Below are positions 48,077 through 60,381 of a stretch of DNA of 64,000 nt, piece by piece. Positions within the stretch are counted from its first letter, which is position 1. Every line of letters begins with the position of its first letter. The DNA lies in the NCBI GenBank assembly GCA_036566925.1, contig DATCVI010000061.1, positions 40,174 through 104,173 on the forward strand, written 5' to 3'. The translations under genes and the position numbers were made by a program. This DNA is from Stenotrophomonas_A sp036566925. GTDB lineage: Bacteria > Pseudomonadota > Gammaproteobacteria > Xanthomonadales > Xanthomonadaceae. Under the pieces are notes generated by a model, which searched no databases, had not been told where the DNA came from, and saw only the letters and a list, made by a program, of their open reading frames with translations.

Positions 48077-49762
48077 TCAGGGCGCCTGGGCGCCCTCGCG
48101 CAGCTCGCGGCGCAGGATCTTGCCGACGTTGGTCTTGGGCAGTTCCTTGCGGAATTCGACGATCCGCGGATGCTTGTAGCCGGTCAGGTTGGCGCGGGCA
48201 TGTTCCTTGACCTGCTCGACGGTCAGGTTCGGATCCTTTTTCACGATCACCACCTTGACCACCTCGCCCGACTTCTCGTCCGGCACCCCGACCGCGGCCA
48301 CCTCGGCCACGCCGGGCATCATCGCGATGACATCTTCGATCTCGTTGGGATACACGTTGAAGCCGGACACCAGGATCATGTCCTTCTTGCGGTCGACGAT
48401 ATAGAAGAAGCCCTTTTCATCCATCCGCGCGATGTCGCCGGTATGCATCCAGCCATCGGCGTCGATGGCCTGGGCGGTTTCCTCCGGCCGCTGCCAATAG
48501 CCCTTCATCACCTGCGGGCCCTTGATGCAGAGCTCGCCGATCTCGCCCGGCGCCAGGGTATTGCCGGCATCGTCCTTGACGCAGGCGTCGGTGGACGGGA
48601 TCGGCAGGCCGATCGAGCCGTTGTACTCGGCCAGGTCGAGCGGGTTGATGCAGGCGGCCGGCGAGGTTTCGGTCAGGCCATAGGCTTCGACCAGGGTGAC
48701 GCCGGTGACCTTCTTCCAGCGCTCGGCCACCGAACGCTGCACCGCCATGCCGCCGCCCAGGGTCATCTTCAGCGTGGAGAAATCGATCTGGTCGAATCCC
48801 GGCGTATTGAGCAGGCCATTGAACAAGGTGTTGACGCCGGTGATCGCGGTGAAACGCGCACCCTTGAGCTCCTTGACGAAGCCCGGCATGTCGCGCGGGT
48901 TGCTGATCAGGTGGTTGCAGCCGCCCAGCTTCATGAAGACCAGGCCGTTCGCGGTTAAAGCGAAGATGTGGTACAGCGGCAGCGCGGTGATGACCACCTC
49001 GTTGCCTTCCTCGAGCTTGCCGGTCGCCGCGATCCAGGCATGCGCCTGCTGCATGTTCGCCACCAGGTTGCGGTGGGTGAGCATCGCGCCCTTGGACACG
49101 CCGGTGGTGCCGCCGGTGTACTGCAGGAAGGCGATGTCGTCGCCTTCGATGTCCAGCTGCGGCAGCGTGTGCTTGGCGCCCAGCGCCAGCGTGTCGCGGA
49201 AGCGCACCGCGCCGTTGACGCGATATTCCGGCACCAGCTTCTTGATGTACTTGACCACGAAGTTGACCAGCGGCCCCTTCGGGAAGCCGAGCATGTCGCC
49301 CAGGCCGGTGGTGATGACCTGGCGCACCGGAGTCTGCGCGATCACCTGTTCGACGGTATTGCCGAAGTTGTCGATGGCCACCAGCACGCACGCGCCGGCG
49401 TCGACCAACTGGTGCTTGAGTTCGCGCCCGGTATAGAGCGGGTTGACGTTCACCACCGTCAACCCGGCGCGCAGGATGCCGAAGGTGGCGATCGGGTACT
49501 GCAGGCAGTTGGGCATCATCAGGGCGACGCGGTCGCCCTTTTTCAGCTGCAGCTCGCCGAGCAGGTAGGCGGCGAACTGGCGCGAGAGTTCATCCACTTC
49601 CCCGTAAGTCAGGGTCTTGCCGAAACTGGCATAGGCCGGGCGGTCGCGGAACTTGCTGACCGAAGTCTGGAACACGTCGGCGATGGTGTGGAACTGATCC
49701 GCGTCGATTTCGGCTGGAACGCCGTGCGGATAACTTTGCAACCAAGGACGCGCCTGACTCAT
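48077..49762 (-). CDS. rpfB: Fatty acyl-CoA ligase RpfB (FadD-like)
   Basis: 561-aa AMP-forming acyl-CoA ligase. AMP-binding motif YTGGTTGVSKGAMLTHRN, adenylation motif EAYGLTETSPAACINP, MHTGDIARMDEKGF and the C-terminal Lys-containing NVGKILRRELR. In Xanthomonas RpfB activates free fatty acids and takes part in DSF turnover. A strong Shine-Dalgarno (GGAGGGGGG) precedes ATG 49762. A 135-bp gap separates it from acnA upstream on the same strand. Confidence 0.95.
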   Translation of the reverse strand: MSQARPWLQSYPHGVPAEIDADQFHTIADVFQTSVSKFRDRPAYASFGKTLTYGEVDELSRQFAAYLLGELQLKKGDRVALMMPNCLQYPIATFGILRAGLTVVNVNPLYTGRELKHQLVDAGACVLVAIDNFGNTVEQVIAQTPVRQVITTGLGDMLGFPKGPLVNFVVKYIKKLVPEYRVNGAVRFRDTLALGAKHTLPQLDIEGDDIAFLQYTGGTTGVSKGAMLTHRNLVANMQQAHAWIAATGKLEEGNEVVITALPLYHIFALTANGLVFMKLGGCNHLISNPRDMPGFVKELKGARFTAITGVNTLFNGLLNTPGFDQIDFSTLKMTLGGGMAVQRSVAERWKKVTGVTLVEAYGLTETSPAACINPLDLAEYNGSIGLPIPSTDACVKDDAGNTLAPGEIGELCIKGPQVMKGYWQRPEETAQAIDADGWMHTGDIARMDEKGFFYIVDRKKDMILVSGFNVYPNEIEDVIAMMPGVAEVAAVGVPDEKSGEVVKVVIVKKDPNLTVEQVKEHARANLTGYKHPRIVEFRKELPKTNVGKILRRELREGAQAP

Positions 49763-49860
49763 TTGCCCCCCTCCAGGGTGTGTGGTGTCGCCGCGGATGG
49801 AAGCAACCGGGCCAGCGCTGAGGATACCGTCCCGAATGGAAAAGGCGAAGGGCGCGTGAA

Positions 49861-49890
49861 GGGCATGCTGCGCTGCGCTGCAGCATGCCC
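49861..49890 (-). terminator. Hairpin after acnA
   Basis: GGGCATGCTGC (49861-49871) and GCAGCATGCCC (49880-49890), perfect 11-bp stem, 8-nt loop, 7 bp after the acnA stop on the minus strand. Confidence 0.5.
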
Positions 49891-49897
49891 CGCGGCG

Positions 49898-52660
<2,763 letters not shown>

Positions 52661-52808
52661 GTGGGGCTCTCCTTGAGGCGTTTGCGGGCAACGCCACGGG
52701 GAGTGGCGGCTGGCGGCGTAGCAAGCCCTGAAGATTACATATGAATATGTGGCGGTTGTGTCTCGGCGGGTGGAATGGTGGGTTTCAAGGTGGCCCCGGC
52801 CGGCCCAG

Positions 52809-52829
52809 GTATGTATAATCAATACATAC
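52809..52829. promoter_or_regulatory. Toxin-antitoxin operator overlapping -10 box
   Basis: Perfect inverted repeat GTATGTAT (52809-52816) AATCA ATACATAC (52822-52829). The -10 box TATAAT (52814-52819) lies inside it. It sits 16 bp upstream of the antitoxin ATG, the expected site for autorepression by an AbrB-type antitoxin and its toxin. Confidence 0.8.
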
Positions 52830-52845
52830 TTTCTGGAGCCTACCC

Positions 52846-53046
52846 ATGGAAGCCACCGTCGCCGAACGCGGCCAGATCACCCTGCCCAAGACCGTGCGCG
52901 ATGCGCTCGGCCTGACCAAGGGCAGCGTGCTCAAGGTCGAGCTGGAGGGCAGCCGCATTGTCCTGCGCAAGAGCGTGGACGATGCGATCTCGCGGGTCCG
53001 CGGCAAGTTCGCGCTCGACCCTTCGGCAGGTCCGGAGCAGGGCTGA
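52846..53046 (+). CDS. AbrB/MazE-like antitoxin (VapB type)
   Basis: 66-aa swapped-hairpin DNA-binding protein: EATVAERGQITLPKTVRDAL and GLTKGSVLKVELEGSRIVLR are the AbrB fold, and the tail (about 45-66) should wrap the toxin. Translation signal GGAG at 52835. It lies 4 bp before the PIN toxin gene and just after a palindromic operator, so it is the antitoxin and repressor of this pair. Confidence 0.88.
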   Translation: MEATVAERGQITLPKTVRDALGLTKGSVLKVELEGSRIVLRKSVDDAISRVRGKFALDPSAGPEQG

Positions 53047-53050
53047 GGCG

Positions 53051-53449
53051 ATGATCGCCATCGATGCCCCGGTGCTGGTGCAGTTGCTCACCGACGGCCC
53101 CCAGGCCGATGCGGCCGAGGCCTGCCTGCGGCAGTGCCTGGGCAACGGCAAGGTGGTCGTCAGCGATGTCGCGCTGGCCGAGTTGTGCGCCTCGTTGCGC
53201 AACGGCGCCGAGGCCTTGAGTGCGCTGGAGGAAATGGGCGTGCACTTCCACCCGGTGGAGGCCAAGTCGGCGCTGCGCGCCGGCGAGATGCAGCGACGTT
53301 CGCGCCAGCGCGGCGGCGGCGCGCGGCCGGTCGCCGATTTCCTGGTCGGCGCCCACGCGCTGCTGCAGTGCGACGGCCTGATCACTCACGACACCACCTT
53401 TTATCGCGACTACTTCAAGGGCCTGAAGCTGATCGTGCCGCAAGCCTGA
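53051..53449 (+). CDS. PIN-domain ribonuclease toxin (VapC type)
   Basis: 132-aa PIN domain. The four acidic metal-binding residues are all present: Asp5 (MIAIDAPVL), Glu44 (LAELCASL), Asp96 (PVADFLVGA) and Asp114 (ITHDTTFYRDYF), so it should be an active RNase. Start ATG 53051. acnB starts 42 bp after its stop codon with no terminator between, so read-through into acnB is expected. Target RNA unknown. Confidence 0.88.
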   Translation: MIAIDAPVLVQLLTDGPQADAAEACLRQCLGNGKVVVSDVALAELCASLRNGAEALSALEEMGVHFHPVEAKSALRAGEMQRRSRQRGGGARPVADFLVGAHALLQCDGLITHDTTFYRDYFKGLKLIVPQA

Positions 53450-53491
53450 GCCCCAAATCACCGAATCCCTCTCGATTCACGGAGTGTTGTC

Positions 53492-56083
53492 ATGTTGGAA
53501 GCCTATCGCCACCACGTCGCCGAACGCGCCGCGCTCGGCATCCCGCCGCTGCCGCTGAGCGCGCAGCAGACGGCCGATGTCATTGAATTGCTGAAGAACC
53601 CACCGGCCGGCGAAGAGGCTTTCCTCGTCGACCTCATCACCCATCGCGTGCCGGCCGGCGTCGACGATGCCGCCAAGGTCAAGGCTTCGTACCTGGCCGC
53701 GGTTGCCTTCGGCACCGAGAAGACCGCGCTGCTCAGCCGCGAGCGCGCCACCGAACTGCTGGGCACCATGCTCGGCGGCTACAACGTGCACCCGCTGGTC
53801 GAGCTGCTCGACGACGCGGTGGTTGGCGCGATTGCCGCCGAAGGCCTGAAGCACACGCTGCTGGTGTTCGATGCGTTCCACGACGTCCAGGAGAAGGCCG
53901 AGCAGGGCAATGCCAATGCCAAGGCCGTGCTGCAGAGCTGGGCCGATGCCGAGTGGTTCACCAGCAAGCCGGAAGTACCGCAGAGCCTGACCGTCACCGT
54001 GTTCAAGGTGCCGGGCGAGACCAACACCGACGACCTGTCGCCGGCGCCGGACGCAACCACGCGCCCGGACATCCCGCTGCATGCGCTGGCGATGCTGAAG
54101 AACAAGCGTCCCGATGCGCCGTTCACCCCGGAAGAAGACGGCAAGCGCGGGCCGATCCAGCAGATCCTCGACCTCAAGGCCAAGGGCAACCTGGTCGCCT
54201 ACGTCGGCGACGTCGTCGGTACCGGTTCCAGCCGCAAGTCGGCGACCAACTCGGTGCTGTGGTTCACCGGCGAGGACATTCCGTTCATTCCGAACAAGCG
54301 CTTCGGCGGTGTCTGCCTGGGCTCGAAGATCGCGCCGATCTTCTACAACACCATGGAAGACGCCGGCGCGCTGCCGATCGAACTGGACGTCTCGCAGATG
54401 GAACACGGCGATGTCGTCGAGCTGCGCCCGTACGATGGCAAGGCCCTGAAGAACGGCCAGGTCATCGCCGAATTCGAACTGAAGTCTGAAGTGCTGCTGG
54501 ACGAAGTGCGCGCCGGCGGCCGCATCCCGCTCATCATCGGCCGCGGCCTGACCGCCAAGGCGCGCGAAGCCTTGAAGCTGCCGGCCACCGACCTGTTCCG
54601 CCTGCCGGTCAACCCGCCGGACACCGGCAAGGGCTTCTCGCTGGCGCAGAAGATGGTCGGCCGCGCCTGTGGCCTGCCGGAAGGTCAGGGCATGCGCCCG
54701 GGCACCTATTGCGAACCGAAGATGACCTCGGTCGGCTCGCAGGACACCACCGGCCCGATGACCCGCGACGAACTCAAGGACCTGGCCTGCCTGGGCTTCT
54801 CCGCCGACCTGGTGATGCAGTCGTTCTGCCACACGGCGGCCTATCCGAAGCCGGTCGACGTCAAGACGCACCACACCCTGCCGGAATTCATCTCCACCCG
54901 CGGCGGCGTCTCGCTGCGGCCGGGCGATGGCGTGATCCACAGCTGGCTCAACCGCATGCTGTTGCCCGACACCGTCGGCACCGGCGGCGACTCGCACACC
55001 CGTTTCCCGATCGGCATTTCCTTCCCGGCCGGCTCGGGCCTGGTCGCCTTCGCCGCGGCCACCGGCGTGATGCCGCTGGACATGCCCGAATCGGTACTGG
55101 TGCGCTTCAAGGGCCAGATGCAGCCCGGCGTGACGCTGCGCGACCTGGTCAACGCGATTCCGCTGTACGCGATCAAGCAGGGCCTGTTGACCGTGGCCAA
55201 GCAGGGCAAGAAGAACATCTTCTCCGGCCGCATCCTTGAAATCGAAGGTCTGCCGGAGCTGAAGGTGGAGCAGGCGTTCGAGCTGTCCGATGCCTCGGCC
55301 GAGCGGTCGGCGGCCGGCTGCACCGTGCACCTGAGCAAGGAGCCGATCATCGAATACCTCAACAGCAACATCACGCTGCTGAAGTGGATGATCGCCGAAG
55401 GCTATGCCGATGCCCGCACCCTGGCGCGCCGCATCAAGAAGATGGAAGACTGGCTGGCCGACCCGCAGCTGCTCGAGCCCGATGCCGATGCCGAATACGC
55501 CGCGGTCATCGAGATCGACCTGGCCGACATCCACGAGCCGATCGTGGCCTGCCCGAACGACCCGGACGACGTGAAGACGCTGTCCGAAGTGGCCGGCGCG
55601 CAGATCGACGAAGTGTTCATCGGCTCGTGCATGACCAACATCGGCCACTTCCGTGCCGCGGCCAAGTTGCTGGAAGGCAAGCGCGATATCCCGACCCGCC
55701 TGTGGGTCGCGCCGCCGACCAAGATGGACGCCTCCGAGCTGACCAAGGAAGGCCATTACGGCACCTTCGGCACCGCCGGCGCACGCATGGAAATGCCGGG
55801 TTGCTCGCTGTGCATGGGCAACCAGGCGCAGGCGCGGGAGGGTGCCACCGTGTTCTCCACGTCCACCCGCAACTTCCCCAACCGTCTGGGTCGCAACACC
55901 AATGTGTACCTGGGTTCGGCCGAGCTGGCGGCGATTTGCTCGCGCCTGGGGCGGATTCCGACCAAGGCCGAGTACATGGCCGACATCGGCGTGCTCAACA
56001 GCAAGGGCGCCGAGATCTACCGCTACATGAACTTCGACCAGATCCAGGATTACCAGGAAGTGGCCGATACCGTCGCGGCGTAA
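53492..56083 (+). CDS. acnB: Aconitate hydratase B
   Basis: 863-aa AcnB-type aconitase, with the AcnB domain order: N-terminal HEAT-like domain (LEAYRHHVAERAALGIPPLP), swivel domain (about 165-370, VGTGSSRKSATNS) ahead of the catalytic domains. Fe-S ligand Cys are in GSCMTNIGHF and GCSLCMGNQ. Length equals E. coli AcnB (865). GGAG precedes ATG 53492. A classic terminator follows. Confidence 0.97.
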   Translation: MLEAYRHHVAERAALGIPPLPLSAQQTADVIELLKNPPAGEEAFLVDLITHRVPAGVDDAAKVKASYLAAVAFGTEKTALLSRERATELLGTMLGGYNVHPLVELLDDAVVGAIAAEGLKHTLLVFDAFHDVQEKAEQGNANAKAVLQSWADAEWFTSKPEVPQSLTVTVFKVPGETNTDDLSPAPDATTRPDIPLHALAMLKNKRPDAPFTPEEDGKRGPIQQILDLKAKGNLVAYVGDVVGTGSSRKSATNSVLWFTGEDIPFIPNKRFGGVCLGSKIAPIFYNTMEDAGALPIELDVSQMEHGDVVELRPYDGKALKNGQVIAEFELKSEVLLDEVRAGGRIPLIIGRGLTAKAREALKLPATDLFRLPVNPPDTGKGFSLAQKMVGRACGLPEGQGMRPGTYCEPKMTSVGSQDTTGPMTRDELKDLACLGFSADLVMQSFCHTAAYPKPVDVKTHHTLPEFISTRGGVSLRPGDGVIHSWLNRMLLPDTVGTGGDSHTRFPIGISFPAGSGLVAFAAATGVMPLDMPESVLVRFKGQMQPGVTLRDLVNAIPLYAIKQGLLTVAKQGKKNIFSGRILEIEGLPELKVEQAFELSDASAERSAAGCTVHLSKEPIIEYLNSNITLLKWMIAEGYADARTLARRIKKMEDWLADPQLLEPDADAEYAAVIEIDLADIHEPIVACPNDPDDVKTLSEVAGAQIDEVFIGSCMTNIGHFRAAAKLLEGKRDIPTRLWVAPPTKMDASELTKEGHYGTFGTAGARMEMPGCSLCMGNQAQAREGATVFSTSTRNFPNRLGRNTNVYLGSAELAAICSRLGRIPTKAEYMADIGVLNSKGAEIYRYMNFDQIQDYQEVADTVAA

Positions 56084-56103
56084 GTCCGGCGGTGAGCAGG
56101 AAC

Positions 56104-56131
56104 AAAAAGCCCGGCGAAAGCCGGGCTTTTT
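56104..56131. terminator. Rho-independent terminator after acnB
   Basis: AAAAAGCCCGGC-GAAA-GCCGGGCTTTTT: GC-rich stem, GNRA-type loop and T tract, symmetrical so it also serves the convergent DUF1254 gene. Confidence 0.95.
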
Positions 56132-56155
56132 GCATGCGGGGCAGCGCGGTGCGGT

Positions 56156-57619
56156 TTACTGCACCGTTTCGACATCCTCCAACTTCCATTGCTTGTCGAA
56201 GAACGCCTTGGTCGGCCCGTAGGCGCGGAACATCAACTCGAATCCGCGCTTGGGATCGGTAGGAATCCAGTTGGCTTGCTTGCCCGCGGGTGCCTTCGGC
56301 CCGATGAAGAGATCCACCGAGCCATCCGGGTTCTTCTGCACTTCGGCGTTGTTCGAGGCGCGGCTGGCGCGGTCGACGTTGCGGATCAGCGCATGGGTTT
56401 GGCGATCGTAGGCGGTCACCGACCAGTACTGTTCGATCGGCGCATCGGCCGGCACGTGCAGGCGGTAGGTCTTGCTGCCGTCGAAAGGCTTGCCTTCCTT
56501 GTCCTTGATCGCAATCGCATAGAACTGGCCGGCGCCCAGGCGCTTGAGGCCAATGAACGCGTAGGTGTACGCCAGGCCGCGGTGGTCGATCGGGTAGGTG
56601 TCCGGGTCGCTGTAGCCTGCTTGGGCGGCGGTGACTAGGTCCGAGAGCGCCGGCAACGTCCAATGCGTGCCCTCGTAGAAAGGCTCGAATCCCGCGTCGT
56701 ACAGGCCGCCCAGATACTGCTGCGCCAGTTGCACGCCGGCCTTTTGCGCCTGCTTGAGTTCGGGCGAGGGTGCGTAGGGCTTCCCCTTCTCGATGCCGAT
56801 GGACTTGAGGATGTCGATCATCACCCGGTCGCGATCGAGCCACGGTTCTTCCTGCACGACGTGGTTGAGATTGTCGAAGAAGCTCGCGTTGTAACGAATG
56901 GTCGAGTCGAAGTCGATGCCGGTCACGTCGGTATACACCGTCGGCGCGGGCTTGGCCGCTTGCGACAGCGGATAGATCTTCACTTGCTTGCCATAGTCGA
57001 TCGAGGCCGCCACGTCGGCGTCGCTATGGCTGCTGAGGTTGGAACGGATCAGCGCATAGCTGCCATAGGTGCCCGGTTGCAGTGCCTCGTAGCCGGTCGG
57101 CACTTTGCCTTCGTAGCCGGGGGGCAACAGCAGCAGTTTCACGCCCTTGCCCTGGTCAATGCCATGGCCGCCAGCATCTTCCAACGGCATCTGCCAGACA
57201 TTGACGAAGTTGGCGTTGAGCGAGCCAGCCTCGCTGGCCGGCGGAATCTCGACCACGATCGGGCCTACATCGCGGGTATTGAGGAAGGCCATCATGTAGA
57301 GGGTGTCCGGGTTCGGCGTCAGCGTCTGGTTGTGCCAGTCGAGCGGCCGGCCCCAGTAGATCACCTGGTTTACCTTGCCCTGGGTCTTGCCCAGCATCTG
57401 CTGGCGCATCAGGTCGTAATTGACGGCTGGCATGCCCCAGATGGCGGCCTGGGTGGCGCGTTGGGCGGCGAGCGTGGCCGCGGGGTCGGCCGCCGCTGGC
57501 GCTACGGCTGCGGAGGCCACGGCGTCCGGCGTCGTCGTTGGATCGGGCGTCGGGCGCTGGCACCCGGCGAGAAGCATGGTTGCCAAGACGGCAAACAGGG
57601 AACGGCTGAGCGTGAGCAT
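56156..57619 (-). CDS. DUF1254/DUF1214 lipoprotein
   Basis: 487-aa exported protein. Lipoprotein signal MLTLSRSLFAVLATMLLAGC with lipobox LAGC, a Pro/Thr/Ala-rich linker, then DUF1254 (about 50-190, GMPAVNYDLMRQQM, PNPDTLYMMAFLNTRD) and DUF1214 (about 350-470, YWSVTAYDRQTHALI). Start ATG 57619 has GGAG 7 bp upstream. Cellular role unknown; family members occur widely in proteobacterial envelopes. Stands alone. Confidence 0.88.
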   Translation of the reverse strand: MLTLSRSLFAVLATMLLAGCQRPTPDPTTTPDAVASAAVAPAAADPAATLAAQRATQAAIWGMPAVNYDLMRQQMLGKTQGKVNQVIYWGRPLDWHNQTLTPNPDTLYMMAFLNTRDVGPIVVEIPPASEAGSLNANFVNVWQMPLEDAGGHGIDQGKGVKLLLLPPGYEGKVPTGYEALQPGTYGSYALIRSNLSSHSDADVAASIDYGKQVKIYPLSQAAKPAPTVYTDVTGIDFDSTIRYNASFFDNLNHVVQEEPWLDRDRVMIDILKSIGIEKGKPYAPSPELKQAQKAGVQLAQQYLGGLYDAGFEPFYEGTHWTLPALSDLVTAAQAGYSDPDTYPIDHRGLAYTYAFIGLKRLGAGQFYAIAIKDKEGKPFDGSKTYRLHVPADAPIEQYWSVTAYDRQTHALIRNVDRASRASNNAEVQKNPDGSVDLFIGPKAPAGKQANWIPTDPKRGFELMFRAYGPTKAFFDKQWKLEDVETVQ

Positions 57620-57801
57620 GCCAAGCTCCGGCGGAGGCGATGCCGAAAGCACCGCGTGGAGTGTCTCGGCAGCGTAGGCGGATCCTTCGTGATTGCCGTC
57701 GGCAAATGCACCCAGGCAACATCAGTATTTCTACTGGTGGCAGGTGGGGCAGCGTGTCGCGGGCAATGCCGCGTCAAGCGGCTCGCTGCCCGTTCGCGCC
57801 G

Positions 57802-60378
57802 CTAGGACTCCCGCGCCGCCAACCAAGCCTCCAACGCATCGGCCGGCAACGGCGGCGAGAACAGGAACCCCTGCAGCACTTCGCAACCCAACCCGGCCAG
57901 CAAGCGGCGCTGGCGATCGGTCTCCACGCCCTCGGCCACCACGTGCTTGCGCAGGCTCTCGCCGATCCGCAACACCGAGTTGGTCAGGGCGCGCGCGGAC
58001 ATGCTGTGTTCGAGGTCGCGCACGAAGCTCATGTCCAGCTTGAGCTCGTGGATCGGCAGGCGGTGCAGGTGACTGAGGCTGGAATAGCCGGTACCGAAGT
58101 CGTCCAGCGACAAGGCCAGGCCGGCGGCCTGCATCGCGGCGATGTTGTCCAGCACCCGCGGCTGCGGCGAGAGCATCACGCTCTCGGTCATCTCCAGGGT
58201 GATGTCCGAGGGCGAGAGCCCGTGGTGCTGCAACAGGCGCAGCAGTTCATCGAGCAACTGCGGGTCTTCGAAGTTGCTGGCCGACAGGTTCACCGCCACG
58301 CGCGGAATCGCCACGCCGCGCAGGCGCCAATCGGCCAGTTGCGCCATCGCGTTGCGCAGTACCCAGCGCCCGAGGTCGCCGATCAGGCCGCTTTCCTCGG
58401 CCAGCGGCACGAATCGCGCCGGCGAGATGGGCCCTAGCTGCGGGTGATCCCAGCGCAGCAATACTTCGACGCCGTATAGCGGATGCGGCGGGTGCGCCAG
58501 CACCTGGGGCTGGTAGTGCAGGTGCAGCTGGTCACGCCGCAGGGCCTCGCGCAGCGCGGTTTCCAGGGCCACGCGTTCCTGCGCCAGGCGGTTCATGTCG
58601 GCGCTGAAGAAGCGGAAGCTGCCGCCGCCTTCGGTCTTGGCCCTGTGCATCGCCAGATCGGCGTGGCGCAGCAACGTGTTGATGTCGCGGCCGTCCTCGG
58701 GAAAGATCGCCACGCCGATGCTGGCCGACGGATGCAGGGTGATGTTCCCGACCACCGAGGGCGCGGCCACCGCACCGAGCAGGCGTTCGGCGATGCCGGC
58801 GGCCTGTTCGGCGCCGCACTGCGGCAGCGCCAGCACGAATTCGTCGCCGGCCTGCCGGCCGACCAGGTCGCCCAGGCCCAACTGCTCGCTGAGGCGCTGG
58901 GCGATATCGCGCAGCAGGCCGTCGCCGGCGGCATGGCCCTGGGTTTCGTTCACGCGCTTGAAGCGGTCCAGGTCGAGGAACAACACCGCCGCGCCGCTGT
59001 TCTGGCTCTCGGCATTGACCAGCAACTGCTCGGCGCGGGCGTTGAACATCATCCGGTTGGGCAACGCGGTGAGGGCGTCATAGAACGCCAGCTGGTGCAC
59101 GCGCGCACGGGTCTGTTCGCGTTCGAGCGCCAGCGCGCACAGGTGCAGGCAGATGTCGGCCAGCTTGATGTGCCAGGGGTCCGGCTCGCGTGCCTCGCCG
59201 TAATAAATGGCGAAGGTGCCGAGCACGCGCCCGCCGCTGGACTTGATCGGGCTCGACCAGGCGGCCAGCAGGCCGTAACGCTGTGGAATGTCGCGGAAAT
59301 TGGCGAACAGCGGGTCGCTGCGGGTGTCGCTGACGCTGACCGGGCGGCCACGCCAGGCGGCGGTGCCACAGACCCCTACGCCGGCGCCGATGCGCAGGCC
59401 TTCGATCGCCTGGCTGTACTCATCGGGCAGGCTGGGCGATGCCAGCGGCCGCAGGCGGCTGTCGTGGTCCACGCTCAAGACAGAGGCTTTCAGTGCCGGC
59501 GCCACCCGCTCCAGCTCGACGCAGATCATCGTCATTACATCGGCCAGCGGCTGCTCGCGCACCAATGCGTCGAGCACGCGGTTATGCAGCACCTCGTGCA
59601 TCTTGCTGTGGGTGATGTCGGTCAGCACGGCCACCGATTCGCTCGGCGTGCCGGCCTCATCATTCACCGGATTGGTGATGATCGAGGTCCACAGCGGCCG
59701 GCCATCGCTGCGATACATCAACAGGTCGGCGCTGAACTTGCGCCAGTTGGCGGCCTGTTCGTAGATGTAGCGCATGGTGTCCGGGTCCGAGTGCGGACCG
59801 GACAGTAGCTGGGTCGGGCGCTTGCCGCGCATCTGCTCCAGCGTATAGCCGAACAGCCGGGTGAAGCCGGCATTGACGTAGGTGATGCCGAGGTCGGCAT
59901 CGAGCGTGATCAACGCGGTGTCGCTGCGATCAACCGCCAGCGACAAATTGCGCATGCGCGCCTCGTGCTCGCGCTGGCGGGTGACGTCGCGTACGAAGGC
60001 AACGGTCAGGCGGCGCGCGTCCTGGGCCACGCACATGAGCGATACCGCCAGCACCACCTGGCTGCCGTCGTCGCGCGACAGCGTCAGGTCGCGTGGCTCG
60101 GTGGCCTGGCCAGGGTCGGCCAGTGCCGCGTCATCGAAATAGCTGGCCAGCAACGGCGGCTGCAGGGCAGTCAACGGCTGCCCGCACAGCTCCGACGCCG
60201 CCACCTCCCAGATACGCTCGGCGGCGCGGTTGAACATGACCACACGCTGCGCCGCATCCACCGCGATCACCCCATGCGGCATCTGCGCGAGCGAGTACGC
60301 CAACAAGGCGTCGAGGTCGCGCGGGTCGACCGCAGCGACGTTGCTGGGTGATACGGGGGCGAGCGCGGTCGTATCCAT
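57802..60378 (-). CDS. PAS-PAS-GAF-GGDEF-EAL c-di-GMP protein
   Basis: 858-aa cytosolic protein with the domain order of E. coli DosP: PAS (about 25-140), PAS (150-265), GAF (280-425), GGDEF-like (440-595), EAL (600-855). The PAS-A region lacks the His that binds heme in DosP, so oxygen sensing is not implied. GGDEF reads AGDEF (510-514), a variant that can be active. EAL reads EVLLRW (638-640) but the metal and catalytic motifs MTESVML, DDFGTGYSS, LKLDMSFV and AEGVETD are intact, so phosphodiesterase activity is likely. It starts 3 bp after cheB ends, at the tail of the cheR-cheD-cheB operon. Confidence 0.92.
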   Translation of the reverse strand: MDTTALAPVSPSNVAAVDPRDLDALLAYSLAQMPHGVIAVDAAQRVVMFNRAAERIWEVAASELCGQPLTALQPPLLASYFDDAALADPGQATEPRDLTLSRDDGSQVVLAVSLMCVAQDARRLTVAFVRDVTRQREHEARMRNLSLAVDRSDTALITLDADLGITYVNAGFTRLFGYTLEQMRGKRPTQLLSGPHSDPDTMRYIYEQAANWRKFSADLLMYRSDGRPLWTSIITNPVNDEAGTPSESVAVLTDITHSKMHEVLHNRVLDALVREQPLADVMTMICVELERVAPALKASVLSVDHDSRLRPLASPSLPDEYSQAIEGLRIGAGVGVCGTAAWRGRPVSVSDTRSDPLFANFRDIPQRYGLLAAWSSPIKSSGGRVLGTFAIYYGEAREPDPWHIKLADICLHLCALALEREQTRARVHQLAFYDALTALPNRMMFNARAEQLLVNAESQNSGAAVLFLDLDRFKRVNETQGHAAGDGLLRDIAQRLSEQLGLGDLVGRQAGDEFVLALPQCGAEQAAGIAERLLGAVAAPSVVGNITLHPSASIGVAIFPEDGRDINTLLRHADLAMHRAKTEGGGSFRFFSADMNRLAQERVALETALREALRRDQLHLHYQPQVLAHPPHPLYGVEVLLRWDHPQLGPISPARFVPLAEESGLIGDLGRWVLRNAMAQLADWRLRGVAIPRVAVNLSASNFEDPQLLDELLRLLQHHGLSPSDITLEMTESVMLSPQPRVLDNIAAMQAAGLALSLDDFGTGYSSLSHLHRLPIHELKLDMSFVRDLEHSMSARALTNSVLRIGESLRKHVVAEGVETDRQRRLLAGLGCEVLQGFLFSPPLPADALEAWLAARES

Positions 60379-60381
60379 GCG

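Noticed and set aside
57802..60378. Heme-based oxygen sensor (true DosP)
   Set aside because: Domain order matches but the heme-ligand His region of PAS-A is not preserved.
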